A stretch of DNA of 64,000 bases from contig JAAAOJ010000031.1 of the NCBI GenBank assembly GCA_009908915.1, forward strand, positions 34,669-98,668, written 5' to 3'. The stretch is from Planctomycetota bacterium. GTDB lineage: Bacteria > Planctomycetota > Phycisphaerae > SM23-33. How positions within the stretch are numbered: the first letter of the stretch is position 1; each line of letters starts with the position of its first letter. The notes under the pieces are model-generated. The model saw nothing but the letters and a program-made list of their open reading frames with translations, ran no database searches and was not told where the DNA came from. Positions 1-8,295 of the stretch are shown one piece after another. A program made the translations under genes and the position numbers.

Positions 1-326
1 CTGCCGTCGGCGCCCAGGGAGTCCAGGAGCAGGCTGAGGCCGAGAATATGCTCTCCGGCGCGCTGCGGCAGCTCTTCGCGCTGTCCGAGGCCTACCCGAA
101 CCTCAAGGCCAACGAGAACTTCGCCCAGCTCCAGGAGGAGTTGACAAGCACCGAGAACAAGATCGCCTTTGCGCGGCAGCACTACAACGACACCGTCGCC
201 GTCTACAACATTGCGATCCAGCAGTTCCCCAACAACATGATCGCCGGGCCGTTGGGCTTCCAGAAGCGCGAGATGTTCGAGATCGAAGACCCCGAGCAGC
301 GCGAAGCACCGAAGGTGGAGTTCTAA
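1..326 (+). CDS. lemA: LemA family protein, C-terminal part (cut by window edge)
   Basis: The frame is open from the first bases of the window, so the start lies outside it. The visible residues include AVGAQGVQEQAEAENMLSGA followed by an alpha-helical tail with LKANENF, LQEELTSTENKIAFARQ and YN..IQQFPNN, which is the LemA signature. LemA proteins have one N-terminal membrane helix, not visible here, and a helical bundle outside the membrane. Their function is poorly defined. An M48 protease gene lies about 1.4 kb downstream, and LemA and M48 (HtpX) genes are often neighbours, which supports the call. The C-terminus ends in an acidic stretch, EDPEQREAPKVEF. Confidence 0.88.
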   Translation, partial: AVGAQGVQEQAEAENMLSGALRQLFALSEAYPNLKANENFAQLQEELTSTENKIAFARQHYNDTVAVYNIAIQQFPNNMIAGPLGFQKREMFEIEDPEQREAPKVEF

Positions 327-410
327 GGCGAGGGTCCACGTTCACCGTTGATCATTCACAGGTCGTCGTTCACAGGTGAGACGTCGCAGTTCGCAGTCAC
401 GAGAAGACGC

Positions 411-641
411 ATGGCCGAAGACCTGCAACACCATCAGCAGCAACATCCCCCGTCGGTGAAACGCAAGATGAGCAAGACCATCATCTTCGCCGCGCTGCTG
501 GTCGCCAGCTTCGTGGGGCTGTACTTCGCGCTGGGCATGGTCCACTCGCAGGCCAGGACGGTGCTGCTGATCGTGCTGTCGATGAACGCCATCGCGGCGA
601 TGGTCAACCTCTTCCGCACGTTTCAACCGCATAAGCCGTGA
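411..641 (+). CDS. small two-helix membrane protein
   Basis: I do not recognise a family. The start chosen is ATG 411 (MAEDLQHHQQQ), giving 76 residues; the frame extends upstream to 348, but that part is not protein-like. Two hydrophobic helices are visible, TIIFAALLVASFVGLYFALG and a second around VLLIVLSMNAIAAMVNLF. The N-terminus is His/Gln-rich (HHQQQH). The gene sits between lemA and the dehydrogenase, with only six bases before the next start, so it is probably co-transcribed with the dehydrogenase. No function can be given. Confidence 0.55.
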   Translation: MAEDLQHHQQQHPPSVKRKMSKTIIFAALLVASFVGLYFALGMVHSQARTVLLIVLSMNAIAAMVNLFRTFQPHKP

Positions 642-647
642 GACGAG

Positions 648-1604
648 ATGGACGCTATGCAGATTGTGATCCTTGACGGCTACACGACGAACCCCGGCGA
701 CCTCGACGCATCGCCGCTGCGGGCTCTTGGCGACGTGGCGTTCCACGAGCGGACCGCACCTTGCGATATCCTGCCCCGCATCGGCGACGCCGAGATTGTC
801 CTGACCAACAAGACCGTTCTCGACGCCGAGATCATCCCGCACCTGCCGGCCGTCAACTACATCGGCCTGATGTCCACCGGTACGAACGCGGTCGACCTCG
901 ATGCGGCCCGCGAGGCCGGCATTGTGGTCACCAACGTACCGGCCTATTCCACCGACTCGGTGGCCCAGTTGACCTTTGCCCTGCTGCTGGAGCATTGTCA
1001 TCACACGGCCGAGCACGCCGAGAGTGTCCGGCGCGGCGAGTGGGCCGCCAGCGAGGACTTCTGCTACTGGAAGTATCCGCTGATCGAACTGGCCGACAAG
1101 ACACTGGGGGTCGTCGGCCACGGCGCGATCGGCCAAGCCGTCGCACGCATCGGCCGGGCGTTCGGCATGGACGTGCTCGTCCATACCCGCACGCCGGGCG
1201 AGGACGGCGAGGTCCGCTTTGTCAGCCTCGACGAACTGCTCTCCAGCAGCGATGTCATCAGCCTCAACTGTCCCCTGACCGACGCCACGCATTACCTCAT
1301 CAACGCCGATACGCTGGGTAGGATCAAGCCGTCCGCCATACTCATCAACACCGGCCGTGGCCCGCTCGTCGACGAGCAGGCCGTCTCCGACGCACTGGCT
1401 GCCGGCAAGCTGGGTGGCTTCGCTGCTGACGTTCTGTCGACCGAACCGCCGGCGGCGGACAACCCCCTGCCGGCCGCACCCAATGCCTTCATCACGCCCC
1501 ACATCGCCTGGGCCACCCGGGCCGCCCGTCAACGCCTTGCCGACACCCTCGTCGCCAACGTCCGCGCCTTCCAGAACGGCCAGCCGCAGAACGTCGTCAA
1601 CTGA
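648..1604 (+). CDS. D-2-hydroxyacid dehydrogenase (glycerate/hydroxypyruvate reductase type)
   Basis: The 318-residue protein has the length and layout of NAD(P)-dependent D-2-hydroxyacid dehydrogenases, which reduce 2-keto acids to D-2-hydroxy acids in the cytosol. The nucleotide-binding glycine motif is GVVGHGAIGQAVARIG, near residue 158. The three catalytic residues are visible: Arg in NTGRGPLVD, Glu in STEPPA and His in TPHIAWA. The order and overall resemblance fit the HprA/glycerate dehydrogenase branch, but the exact substrate is not readable. Starts at 648 and 657 are both possible; 648 follows an AGACGAG purine stretch. It follows a small membrane-protein gene closely. Confidence 0.85.
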   Translation: MDAMQIVILDGYTTNPGDLDASPLRALGDVAFHERTAPCDILPRIGDAEIVLTNKTVLDAEIIPHLPAVNYIGLMSTGTNAVDLDAAREAGIVVTNVPAYSTDSVAQLTFALLLEHCHHTAEHAESVRRGEWAASEDFCYWKYPLIELADKTLGVVGHGAIGQAVARIGRAFGMDVLVHTRTPGEDGEVRFVSLDELLSSSDVISLNCPLTDATHYLINADTLGRIKPSAILINTGRGPLVDEQAVSDALAAGKLGGFAADVLSTEPPAADNPLPAAPNAFITPHIAWATRAARQRLADTLVANVRAFQNGQPQNVVN

Positions 1605-1717
1605 TTGCAACCGTTGCGGGAACGTCGACGCTCGTATTCGACGTTCGCTCCCTCTGCGGCGGCCTTGAGTCGCGCGGCTTGATCTGCCATAATCGGCGGC
1701 CTGGAGATTCTACGGAT

Positions 1718-2704
1718 ATGGCTGTACAGACATTTCATCAACTCATCGCCCGCAACAAGCGCAACAGCGTGCTGCTGATTGCGGGGTTCATGGTGTTCTT
1801 TCTCGGCTTGGGCCTGCTGATCGGCATGGTCTGGTCGGGCGTCGAGAGTGGCGGGGTCGACCCGGTCACGGGCGAGGATCGCCCGGTCGAAATCAACTGG
1901 CACTTCAGCGTGGGTGTGGCGGCGGTGGCCGCGGGCATCGCCTTTCTGCTGACGATGGCCAGTTACTACAAAGGCGGCGACGCCCTGCTGAGCATGAGCG
2001 GCGCCAGGCAGATCAGCAAGGCCGACGACCCGCAGTTGTTCAACGTCGTGGACGAACTCGCCATCGCCGCCGGCCAGCCCGCGCCGCGCATCTACATCAT
2101 CAACGACACGGCCATGAACGCCTTCGCCACCGGCCGCGACCCCAAACATGCCACCGTCGCCATCACGATCGGCCTGCGGCAGAAGCTCAACCGCGACGAA
2201 CTGCAGGCCGTGATGGCCCACGAGATGAGCCACGTCCGCCACTACGATATCCTCTACGCGACGCTGATGGCGGTGCTGGTCGGCACGCTGGTGATGCTCT
2301 GCGACATCTTCCTGCGCAGCCTGTGGTTCGGCGCAGGCAGCCGACGCCGTAGTCGGGATCGCCAAGGTGGCAATCCATTGCAGTTGATCCTGCTGGTCAT
2401 CGCGGTCATCCTCGCGATCATTGCCCCCATCCTGGCCCGCATGATCCAGATGGCCCTCTCCCGCCAGCGCGAGTACCTCGCCGATGCCGGCGCGGTCGAA
2501 CTGACGCGCAACCCTGACGGTCTGGCCGCGGCGCTGAACAAACTCACCAGCGACCAGGAGGTGCTTGAAGTCGCCAACCGGGCCACCGCCCCGCTCTATA
2601 TTGTCCACCCCATCAAGAAGTTCGAGGAACGATCCAGCAGCATCTTCAAGACGCATCCGCCGATCAAGGACCGCGTAAGGCGTATCATGTCGCTCGTGCA
2701 GTAG
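1718..2704 (+). CDS. M48 family membrane metalloprotease, HtpX-like
   Basis: A 328-residue integral membrane protein. Two N-terminal helices are visible (LLIAGFMVFFLGLGLLIGMV; SVGVAAVAAGIAFLLTM). The zinc site HEMSH lies near residue 168 in AVMAHEMSHVRHYD, and the third ligand is the Glu of REYLADAGAVEL. Two more hydrophobic helices lie between them. This is the HtpX/M48B layout, a quality-control protease for membrane proteins. ATG 1718 was chosen because the frame upstream of it is not protein-like. The C-terminus IFKTHPPIKDRVRRI is typical of the family. The lemA gene upstream agrees with the frequent LemA-M48 pairing. Confidence 0.9.
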   Translation: MAVQTFHQLIARNKRNSVLLIAGFMVFFLGLGLLIGMVWSGVESGGVDPVTGEDRPVEINWHFSVGVAAVAAGIAFLLTMASYYKGGDALLSMSGARQISKADDPQLFNVVDELAIAAGQPAPRIYIINDTAMNAFATGRDPKHATVAITIGLRQKLNRDELQAVMAHEMSHVRHYDILYATLMAVLVGTLVMLCDIFLRSLWFGAGSRRRSRDRQGGNPLQLILLVIAVILAIIAPILARMIQMALSRQREYLADAGAVELTRNPDGLAAALNKLTSDQEVLEVANRATAPLYIVHPIKKFEERSSSIFKTHPPIKDRVRRIMSLVQ

Positions 2705-3124
2705 CGATCCTCGCCCGACCTGGTGCCTACGACCCCATGGTCGGACTGATTGTTTCGACAGACGCACAGACGACCGTCCAAAGACTGAAGGTACTGCCTG
2801 GCTTCGCGTAACCGCACCAACGATTCACAACGGAACGACCATCGTTGCGCCGTCGTCGCCGACGGCGGCCGACCCGTTGTCGTCGAGCCGATGAAGAGCA
2901 TTCTCGCCGGGGCCGCCAAGAACGGGCCAGCGACGGTCACCTCGCCCCCGTGCCGACCGGCAGGCTTGTTCGGCTGTGCGAGCACGGCCGAACCGAAGGT
3001 AGCCTGAGCGACGAGCAGAAGGCCGTCTGCGAGGAACGCGAGGTGTGCCCGCAGACGCAGAGCGCCTTGCCGCCATGCCGTACCCATTCGCCGGAGAATT
3101 CTTCTTGCTTTTCTATTTTTTCGC
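2705..3124 (+). other. gap without a recognisable gene
   Basis: About 420 bases between the M48 protease stop and the promoter of the sigma-54 activator. Open frames exist on both strands, but they are Arg/Pro/Ser-rich and have no domain, no plausible ribosome-binding site and no shared start. The minus-strand frame also runs into the protease gene. I see nothing that can be named. A decayed gene remains possible because the GC content and codon periodicity do not drop as in a plain spacer. Confidence 0.4.
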
Positions 3125-3153
3125 TTGCAGGAATTGGCCATCGGGGCTATAAG
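3125..3153 (+). promoter_or_regulatory. sigma-70-type promoter for the sigma-54 activator
   Basis: TTGCAG at 3125-3130 and TATAAG at 3148-3153 are separated by 17 bases. Just downstream, 3162-3183 forms an 8-bp hairpin (GAGGCTCC/GGAGCCTC, 6-base loop), which would sit at the 5' end of a leader of about 150 bases before ATG 3316. It has no T-run, so it is not a simple terminator. Confidence 0.5.
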
Positions 3154-3315
3154 TGAGTGTGGAGGCTCCCGCTCAGGAGCCTCACCGCTTAGCTCAATAC
3201 GTTGAAAAAACCGGCGCGTACCGTCTTTGTACATTTTTCGCCTTTGTGTGCGAAGTACCGTGCGGGCTCCATATCACGCTCGGATTGTGTTATGAGAAGT
3301 GGAGGAGAACAACTG

Positions 3316-4326
3316 ATGCATGACGCGACACGCCTGTCGCAGCCGACGGCACAGGATTCGTCGGACCCGTCACTCGTCGGCCCCAGCCGACTGTTTCAGC
3401 AAGTCTTGACCATCGCCGATGCCGTTGCCGCCAACGACTGCGTGGTCCTGCTGGAGGGTGAGTCCGGTACGGGTAAGGAACTCATTGCCGACCGTATCCA
3501 CCGTCGAAGCCAACGCACCGATGGACCGTTTATCCCCGTCAATTGCCCCGCCGTTACCGAGACCCTCTTCGAAAGCCAGTTTTACGGCCATGTCAAGGGC
3601 TCGTTTACCGGTGCGCAGGGCGACACGTTCGGCCTGGTCCGGGCGGCTGACGGAGGAACGCTGTTCCTGGACGAAATTGGCGAGATGCCGCTGCACCTCC
3701 AGCCAAAGCTGCTGAGGCTGCTGCAGGAAAAGGAAGTCACACCCGTCGGCGGGACCGAGGCGATCTCCGTGGACGTGCGGTTCATCGCGGCCACCAACCG
3801 CTCGCTCGCGAGGGCTGTCGAGGAAGGCAAGTTCCGGCGCGACCTTTACCATCGTCTGAACATCGTGCGGATCGAAATTCCGCCGCTGCGCAAGCGGCCC
3901 GGCGATATCGAGCCGCTTGTCGACCATTACCTCGAGTATTTCGCCGCCGACTACGGCAGCGACGTCCGGCAGCTTGACGAGACCATCCGCGGCCAACTCC
4001 GCAGCTACGACTGGCCGGGCAATGTTCGCGAGCTGTGCTGCTGGGTCGAGCGCCTCTACGCCGCCAATCTGCCGCCGATGGCCCCCGGACGCGATATCTG
4101 GGACGACCACTACGCCACCGGCGAGCCGATCGAATATCACGACGACGAACCGGCCGCGCCGGTCGCCGTCGCTGCCGACGCCCGCAGTCTGGCCGACGCC
4201 GAAGCCGCCGCCATCAGCAAGGCACTGGCCGAGACTGAAGGCAACCGCACGCGAGCGGCCGAGATGCTCAACATCCACCGCACCACGCTGCTGCGAAAGA
4301 TGAAGCAGTACGGGCTCGCCGATTGA
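3316..4326 (+). CDS. sigma-54-dependent AAA+ transcriptional activator (Fis-type HTH)
   Basis: A 336-residue activator with only a short N-terminus and no receiver or sensor domain. The AAA+ core has Walker A GESGTGKE, the sigma-54 contact loop GSFTGA (a variant of GAFTGA), Walker B GGTLFLDEIGE, and the sensor regions RFIAATN and PGNVREL. A Fis-like helix-turn-helix ends the protein (NRTRAAEMLNIHRTTLLRKM). Such proteins remodel RNA polymerase-sigma54 at enhancer-dependent promoters. GGAGGAG lies nine bases before ATG 3316, which decides the start. Without an input domain it may act constitutively or through a partner protein. No sigma-54 promoter (GG-N10-GC) was located beside it. Confidence 0.92.
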   Translation: MHDATRLSQPTAQDSSDPSLVGPSRLFQQVLTIADAVAANDCVVLLEGESGTGKELIADRIHRRSQRTDGPFIPVNCPAVTETLFESQFYGHVKGSFTGAQGDTFGLVRAADGGTLFLDEIGEMPLHLQPKLLRLLQEKEVTPVGGTEAISVDVRFIAATNRSLARAVEEGKFRRDLYHRLNIVRIEIPPLRKRPGDIEPLVDHYLEYFAADYGSDVRQLDETIRGQLRSYDWPGNVRELCCWVERLYAANLPPMAPGRDIWDDHYATGEPIEYHDDEPAAPVAVAADARSLADAEAAAISKALAETEGNRTRAAEMLNIHRTTLLRKMKQYGLAD

Positions 4327-4391
4327 GAAACTGACCTGAAGGGTTCCGGGTCGCCTGTCTCCATCCCGGATCCGAAAGCCTGCCGGAACGG

Positions 4392-4423
4392 ACCGGGCTG
4401 TCAACGCGGCCCGGTCTTTTCTT
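4392..4423 (+). terminator. Rho-independent terminator after the sigma-54 activator
   Basis: ACCGGGC and GCCCGGT form a 7-bp GC-rich stem with a 10-base loop, followed at once by CTTTTCTT. It lies 66 bases after the activator stop codon, in the right orientation. Confidence 0.75.
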
Positions 4424-4586
4424 GATACTTGACGCCTTCCTCAGAACTTTGAGGCAGTGCCCGCCAGTTCCATTGTCGTGACACAACGTCTTTGTTCGCG
4501 TCACAGAAACGTTTCGCTTCTTCGGTCATCTGACGTCTGAGGGAGGCGTCTTTCATCGTGGTGCTTTCGGGGTGAGAAGTTCGCAT
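4401..4586 (-). CDS. possible small protein, weak
   Basis: A 61-codon frame on the minus strand (inner ATG at 4556). The product is charged and soluble-looking (TEEAKRFCDANKDVVSRQWN). I recognise no family and see no clear ribosome-binding site. The 3' end overlaps the terminator of the opposite gene. It fills the space between two convergent genes and could be chance. Confidence 0.2.
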   Translation of the reverse strand: MRTSHPESTTMKDASLRRQMTEEAKRFCDANKDVVSRQWNWRALPQSSEEGVKYQEKTGPR

Positions 4587-4682
4587 TGTTCAAGGTCGAT
4601 CCGTCGCGCGAAGCATGGCGATCGCTACTTCACGTTCCGGACCGCAAACATGTGAACCGTTGCTGCGGACGGCCAGGGCGGG

Positions 4683-5567
4683 CTACCTGGCGCCGGGGCG
4701 GCGGTGCTCGAGGAACCACTCGTAGAGCTTGGGGTTGTCGTACGTCGGCGTCCAGACATCGTGGCCTAGGTCGGGATAGACGCTCAGGCGGACATCGCCG
4801 CCCGCGGATTTGAGGGCGCCAGCCATCTGCTGGGCGAAAGCGAGCGGTACGTTCTTGTCCTGCCGGCCGTGGAATGCCCAGGCCGGTACGTCCTTCAGGC
4901 GGTTCTGCAGATACGGGTTGCCGCCGCCGCAGACGGGGGCCAGGGCGGCGAAGCGGTCGGGGTATTGCTGGGCGATGCTCCACGTGCCGAATCCGCCCAT
5001 GCTCAGGCCGGTGAGGTAGATGCGGTCCGGGTCGACGTCGTGGGCCTTGACCACCTCATCAATCATCGACATGACCATCAGCGTCACGTCCACGTCCTGC
5101 CACCACTTGCCCTTGGGGCACTGCGGCGAAAGCACGAGGAACGGAAAGCCCGGCTGCTTCGGGGCGACCTTCGGCGGGCCGTGGATCCTGACCCTGTCGA
5201 GGTTGCGGCCTCGCTCGCCGGAGCCGTGCAGGAAGACGATCAGCGGCCAGTCAATATCGTCGCGACCATACTGCTCGGGCAGAAACAGCAGATACTGGCC
5301 GGTAAGCTTGCAGTCGACGGTCGCGTCGAACTGATGGCCGTGCTGGCCGGTACGCACCGTCGTGCCGTTGTCCGACGTGACGGACTCGTCCGCGGCATCG
5401 TCTGTCATCTCGCTCGCCGCGTCGTTGCCCGCGTCGTCCGGCGCGCCCTGCGAATCAGGAGGATCCTCCTGTCCGGTGGCGACCACCGTCAGCGCCACGC
5501 TGGCCGCAACCACCAGCAATGCCAGCAGAATCAGCCGCACATGTTGAGTTCTCGTTGCCCCGTGCAT
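4683..5567 (-). CDS. secreted or anchored alpha/beta hydrolase (esterase/phospholipase type)
   Basis: A 294-residue protein with an N-terminal hydrophobic helix (LILLALLVVAASVALTVVAT), followed by an acidic Asp/Glu/Ala linker and an alpha/beta-hydrolase domain. Seen are the oxyanion strand FLHGSGERG, the nucleophile elbow GLSMGGFGTW and the catalytic His in LGHDVW; the acid is probably the Asp in FHGRQDKNVP. This is the layout of PHB-depolymerase-like or dienelactone-type esterases (prolyl-oligopeptidase-like) found outside the cytoplasm. The substrate cannot be told. It converges with the sigma-54 activator and is followed on its strand by no gene within the next 300 bases. Confidence 0.85.
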   Translation of the reverse strand: MHGATRTQHVRLILLALLVVAASVALTVVATGQEDPPDSQGAPDDAGNDAASEMTDDAADESVTSDNGTTVRTGQHGHQFDATVDCKLTGQYLLFLPEQYGRDDIDWPLIVFLHGSGERGRNLDRVRIHGPPKVAPKQPGFPFLVLSPQCPKGKWWQDVDVTLMVMSMIDEVVKAHDVDPDRIYLTGLSMGGFGTWSIAQQYPDRFAALAPVCGGGNPYLQNRLKDVPAWAFHGRQDKNVPLAFAQQMAGALKSAGGDVRLSVYPDLGHDVWTPTYDNPKLYEWFLEHRRPGAR

Positions 5568-5628
5568 GCCTCCAGCATAACAGGATGCTCACGTCAGCAC
5601 AATCACGACTCTGTCTTGCGCCGCGGCG

Positions 5629-6456
5629 TCAGCCTATTCTGGGGGGCGGCTCCTCGCCGCGTGCGTAGCGCGAGGGGGGTAGGCCGATGTGCTGCTTGAA
5701 GGCCCGGCTGAGATGGAACGCGCTGGAGTAGCCCAGTCGCCGGGCCAGGTCCGACAGACCGGGGTGCTCGTGTCGCAGGATGGCCGCCGCTGCGTCAAGG
5801 CGCATTGCGTCGTACCACGCCTTGGGCGATTGTCCAGTCACCTCGGCGAAGATCTTGCGGAACCACCGCGGCGTGATGCCCTCGGCCTCGGCCAGGTCGC
5901 CGACGTTCAACGGCCGGGCCAGGTCGCGCCGCATGCGGTCGATGGCCCGATCGACGATCGCTCGATTGGGGTCGCGGCGCGTCGCCTGCCCGTGCCACGC
6001 CGACGCCCAGCCATACAGCAGGGCCGACACCGTCGCCGACGCCCGCCCGCGCGAGATGAACTCCCGCCGGCCCAGCCAGTCGAAGCAGTGCTGCATCGCC
6101 TCGATCTCGCCAGGTTCGGTCGGCACGGCCATCACCTGCCGCAGCGGGATGTGCAGCGGGCCCAGCCACGCGAACTCGAACCACCAGAAGTCCCAGACTT
6201 CGCCGTCGGTCGCATAATGACGGATGGTTTCGTTTTCGACCACCGCCACCGTCTCGGCCGTCAGATGCAACTCGCCCGGCCCGTCGAGCGTCATACGCCC
6301 GACCCCGGAGACTGTGCGCACGGCAACCAGCCGCGGCGGACGCGGCAAGGCGACGGGCACGCTGTAGGTCTCGTCGGCCTCGACACGCCAGATGCGGTCG
6401 AGTTCGCAGCCCGCGCTGGCGGCGGGACCGGCCGCGAGAGAACAGGCGTTATGCAT
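5629..6456 (-). CDS. AraC family transcriptional regulator
   Basis: About 275 residues. The N-terminal half is a cupin-like sensor (VAVRTVSGVGRMTLDGPGEL and a WDFWWFEF strand). The C-terminal 100 residues contain both AraC helix-turn-helices (NVGDLAEAEGITPRWFRKIF; LSDLARRLGYSSAFHLSRAF) and the family tail FKQHIGLPPSRYA. Such proteins usually bind a sugar or related ligand. The gene is divergent from the UROD-family gene, which it probably controls. Starts at 6456 and 6474 are both possible; 6456 is preceded immediately by GGTGAG. Confidence 0.9.
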   Translation of the reverse strand: MHNACSLAAGPAASAGCELDRIWRVEADETYSVPVALPRPPRLVAVRTVSGVGRMTLDGPGELHLTAETVAVVENETIRHYATDGEVWDFWWFEFAWLGPLHIPLRQVMAVPTEPGEIEAMQHCFDWLGRREFISRGRASATVSALLYGWASAWHGQATRRDPNRAIVDRAIDRMRRDLARPLNVGDLAEAEGITPRWFRKIFAEVTGQSPKAWYDAMRLDAAAAILRHEHPGLSDLARRLGYSSAFHLSRAFKQHIGLPPSRYARGEEPPPRIG

Positions 6457-6474
6457 CTCACCAGTATAACTCAT

Positions 6475-6532
6475 ATTCCGTTTAATGCATGCGATTATTC
6501 CGTAACACCTATTTGCGATGCGTGAGATTCCG
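6475..6532. promoter_or_regulatory. three ATTCCG direct repeats between the divergent AraC and UROD-family genes
   Basis: ATTCCG occurs at 6475, 6497 and 6527, in the same direction and 22 and 30 bases apart, close to two and three helical turns. AraC-family proteins bind direct repeats on one face of the helix, so this is a candidate operator. A TATGAT -10-like element and AAGGAGA ribosome-binding site follow toward the UROD-family gene. Confidence 0.4.
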
Positions 6533-6578
6533 GTAATGATATGATGGTGTGTAACACCAGCCAACCAAGGAGATTCCC

Positions 6579-7751
6579 GTGACCGATTCTGCTACGTCCA
6601 GTCAGGCCGACGGCGTCCATGCATTGCCCCCTCGCGAGAACTGGGACCCCGCCGCGTGCAAGCTACGCGATACCTACGCCATCACACCCGATGCGCCGAT
6701 CTTCCACAGGGAGTTCGGTTGGTACTGCATGGACAAGTGGACAAACGAGCAGGGCTTGACCGACGAGATCGGCCAGCAGTTCGGTTTCGATCCGCCGGGC
6801 CATTTCAGCATGGGCGAGTTGGGCTGGTGCGAGGCCGCCTTTCGTCCAACGTTTGAGGATAAGGTCCTCGAAGACCGCGGCGAGCACGAACTCGTCCAGG
6901 ACCACGCGGGGCGGTCCGTGCTCGTCTTCAAGGGCAGGCGGAGCGGCTTCATGCCGGAGTATCTCGACCACCCGGTCAAGGATCGCAAGACCTGGCAGGA
7001 GAACGTCAAGTGGCGGCTCGACCCGGCCGCACCCGGCCGCTTCGATTACCTCGCCGACAGGGTCGCCAAGGCCAAAGACGCCGCGGCCCGGGGCCTGATG
7101 ATTACGCAGAATCTCATCGGCGGTTACATGTACCTCCGCAGTCTGATGGGCCCGGAGGACCTGATGTACGCCTGGTACGATCAGCCGGACCTCGTGCATG
7201 ACTGCATGCAGACGTGGCTGACGCTGGCCGATGCCGTCACCGCCCGCCACCAGGAGCACGTGACCTTCGACGAGGTCTTCCTGGCCGAGGATATCTGCTA
7301 CAACCACGGCATCCTCTGTTCGCCGGAGACCATGAAAGAGTTCCTCCTGCCGTACTACCAGCAATTGCTGAGCAACATTCGTTCGCGGCAGATCGACACG
7401 TCGCGGCACGTGTACGTGCAGATCGATACCGACGGCGACTGCCGCCCGACGATCCCGATCTACCATGAGGCGATCGGTATGGACGCGATGAGCCCCTTCG
7501 AGGTCGCCAGCGGCTGCGACGTGGTGGAAATCGCCCAGGCGTACCCGTGGCTGGTGATGCCCGCCGGCGGCATTGACAAGCGGGAACTGGCCAAGGGCAA
7601 GGATGCCATCGACCGGATGGTCGACCGCATCATCCCGCCGATGCGCAAGCGGGGGGGCTACATTCCAACGTGCGACCACGGCGTGCCGGACGAAGTCGAT
7701 CTTGAGGACTACCTGCACTACCGCAAACGCATGCTCGAACTCGGCGGGTGA
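6579..7751 (+). CDS. uroporphyrinogen decarboxylase family protein (not the HemE enzyme)
   Basis: A 390-residue TIM-barrel protein of the UROD/MtaA superfamily. Recognisable parts are FGW near the N-terminus, a central DEVFLAEDICYNHGILCSPE block, and the C-terminal HVYVQIDTDGD and MSPFEVASGCDVVEIAQAYP segments that match the family fold. The protein lacks the usual HemE N-terminal pattern. Family members outside HemE are often corrinoid methyltransferases or catabolic enzymes of unknown substrate. The start is GTG 6579, with AAGGAGA five bases upstream. Divergent pairing with an AraC regulator suggests a sugar- or methyl-compound-inducible gene rather than heme synthesis. Confidence 0.8.
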   Translation: MTDSATSSQADGVHALPPRENWDPAACKLRDTYAITPDAPIFHREFGWYCMDKWTNEQGLTDEIGQQFGFDPPGHFSMGELGWCEAAFRPTFEDKVLEDRGEHELVQDHAGRSVLVFKGRRSGFMPEYLDHPVKDRKTWQENVKWRLDPAAPGRFDYLADRVAKAKDAAARGLMITQNLIGGYMYLRSLMGPEDLMYAWYDQPDLVHDCMQTWLTLADAVTARHQEHVTFDEVFLAEDICYNHGILCSPETMKEFLLPYYQQLLSNIRSRQIDTSRHVYVQIDTDGDCRPTIPIYHEAIGMDAMSPFEVASGCDVVEIAQAYPWLVMPAGGIDKRELAKGKDAIDRMVDRIIPPMRKRGGYIPTCDHGVPDEVDLEDYLHYRKRMLELGG

Positions 7752-8052
7752 GGCCGCTTGGCAGCCCGGTGGCATGTCAGCTGCGCTTGACAGTCCCCGG
7801 CGGGAGGTCTAAGCTTAACAGACCGTTTGGAAAGCTATCGCTGCTGTGGTCGAGCCATTTGCGTGCGCGTCATCGTCGCGAAAACTCGGTTTGTTTATGA
7901 ATTTGCAATTTACCTGCGTTTTCGCTCCTTGATGCTCGGCAGTGTGCTTCGAGCTCGCGACGCGATCCATTTCTAAACGGGTTGTTGAGGGCTTATGCAT
8001 TGGTCGGGTGGCCGGGCGTGGTGCCCGCTGCCGATGGTGCGAGGCAGGCAAG
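7752..8052 (+). other. leader region of the ATP synthase operon
   Basis: Three hundred bases without a gene. They are AT-richer around 7880-7930 (TTTATGAATTTGCAATTTACC) than the flanks, as expected for a promoter region. No sigma-70 hexamer pair with good spacing is convincing by eye, and no terminator with a T-run is seen after the UROD-family gene. Confidence 0.35.
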
Positions 8053-8295
8053 ATGACGGATCGGCCGGACCGCGACCCGCGACTGCGATTTGTGACGGCA
8101 GGAATGGAGTTCTTCTTTGCGGTGGGCTTGCCCACCGCCGGCGGGCTGCTGCTCGATATGCACCTCGGGTTCCTGCCGCTGTGGACGCTGCTCGGCCTGG
8201 CGTTGGGCTTTGCGGCCGGCGTCTATCGCCTCGTCCGCGAGGTCCGGCGCGACCCGGCCCGGCAGGACGATCCCCGCGACCGGCAGGGCGATTGA
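8053..8295 (+). CDS. AtpZ/AtpI-like F0 accessory protein
   Basis: An 80-residue protein with two membrane helices (FFFAVGLPTAGGLLLDMHLG; LWTLLGLALGFAAGVYRLV) and a charged tail. Length, helix spacing and the GLLLD...P..TLLGL.LGF..G pattern match the AtpZ/AtpI-type accessory proteins that often start ATP synthase operons and help c-ring assembly or Mg2+ supply. ATG 8053 is chosen because the frame before it is not hydrophobic or conserved. It ends directly before the next start (TGA-ATG). Confidence 0.75.
   Translation: MTDRPDRDPRLRFVTAGMEFFFAVGLPTAGGLLLDMHLGFLPLWTLLGLALGFAAGVYRLVREVRRDPARQDDPRDRQGD

Noticed and set aside
342..1610. 422-codon minus-strand frame opposite the dehydrogenase
   Set aside because: Mirror of a well-supported dehydrogenase gene; biased composition without motifs.
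2596..3234. 212-codon minus-strand frame after the M48 gene
   Set aside because: Composition without domain, partly overlaps the protease gene, no ribosome-binding site; listed only as an empty gap.
6579..7751. Uroporphyrinogen decarboxylase HemE of heme synthesis
   Set aside because: The typical HemE N-terminal signature is absent and the gene pairs with an AraC regulator, not heme genes.
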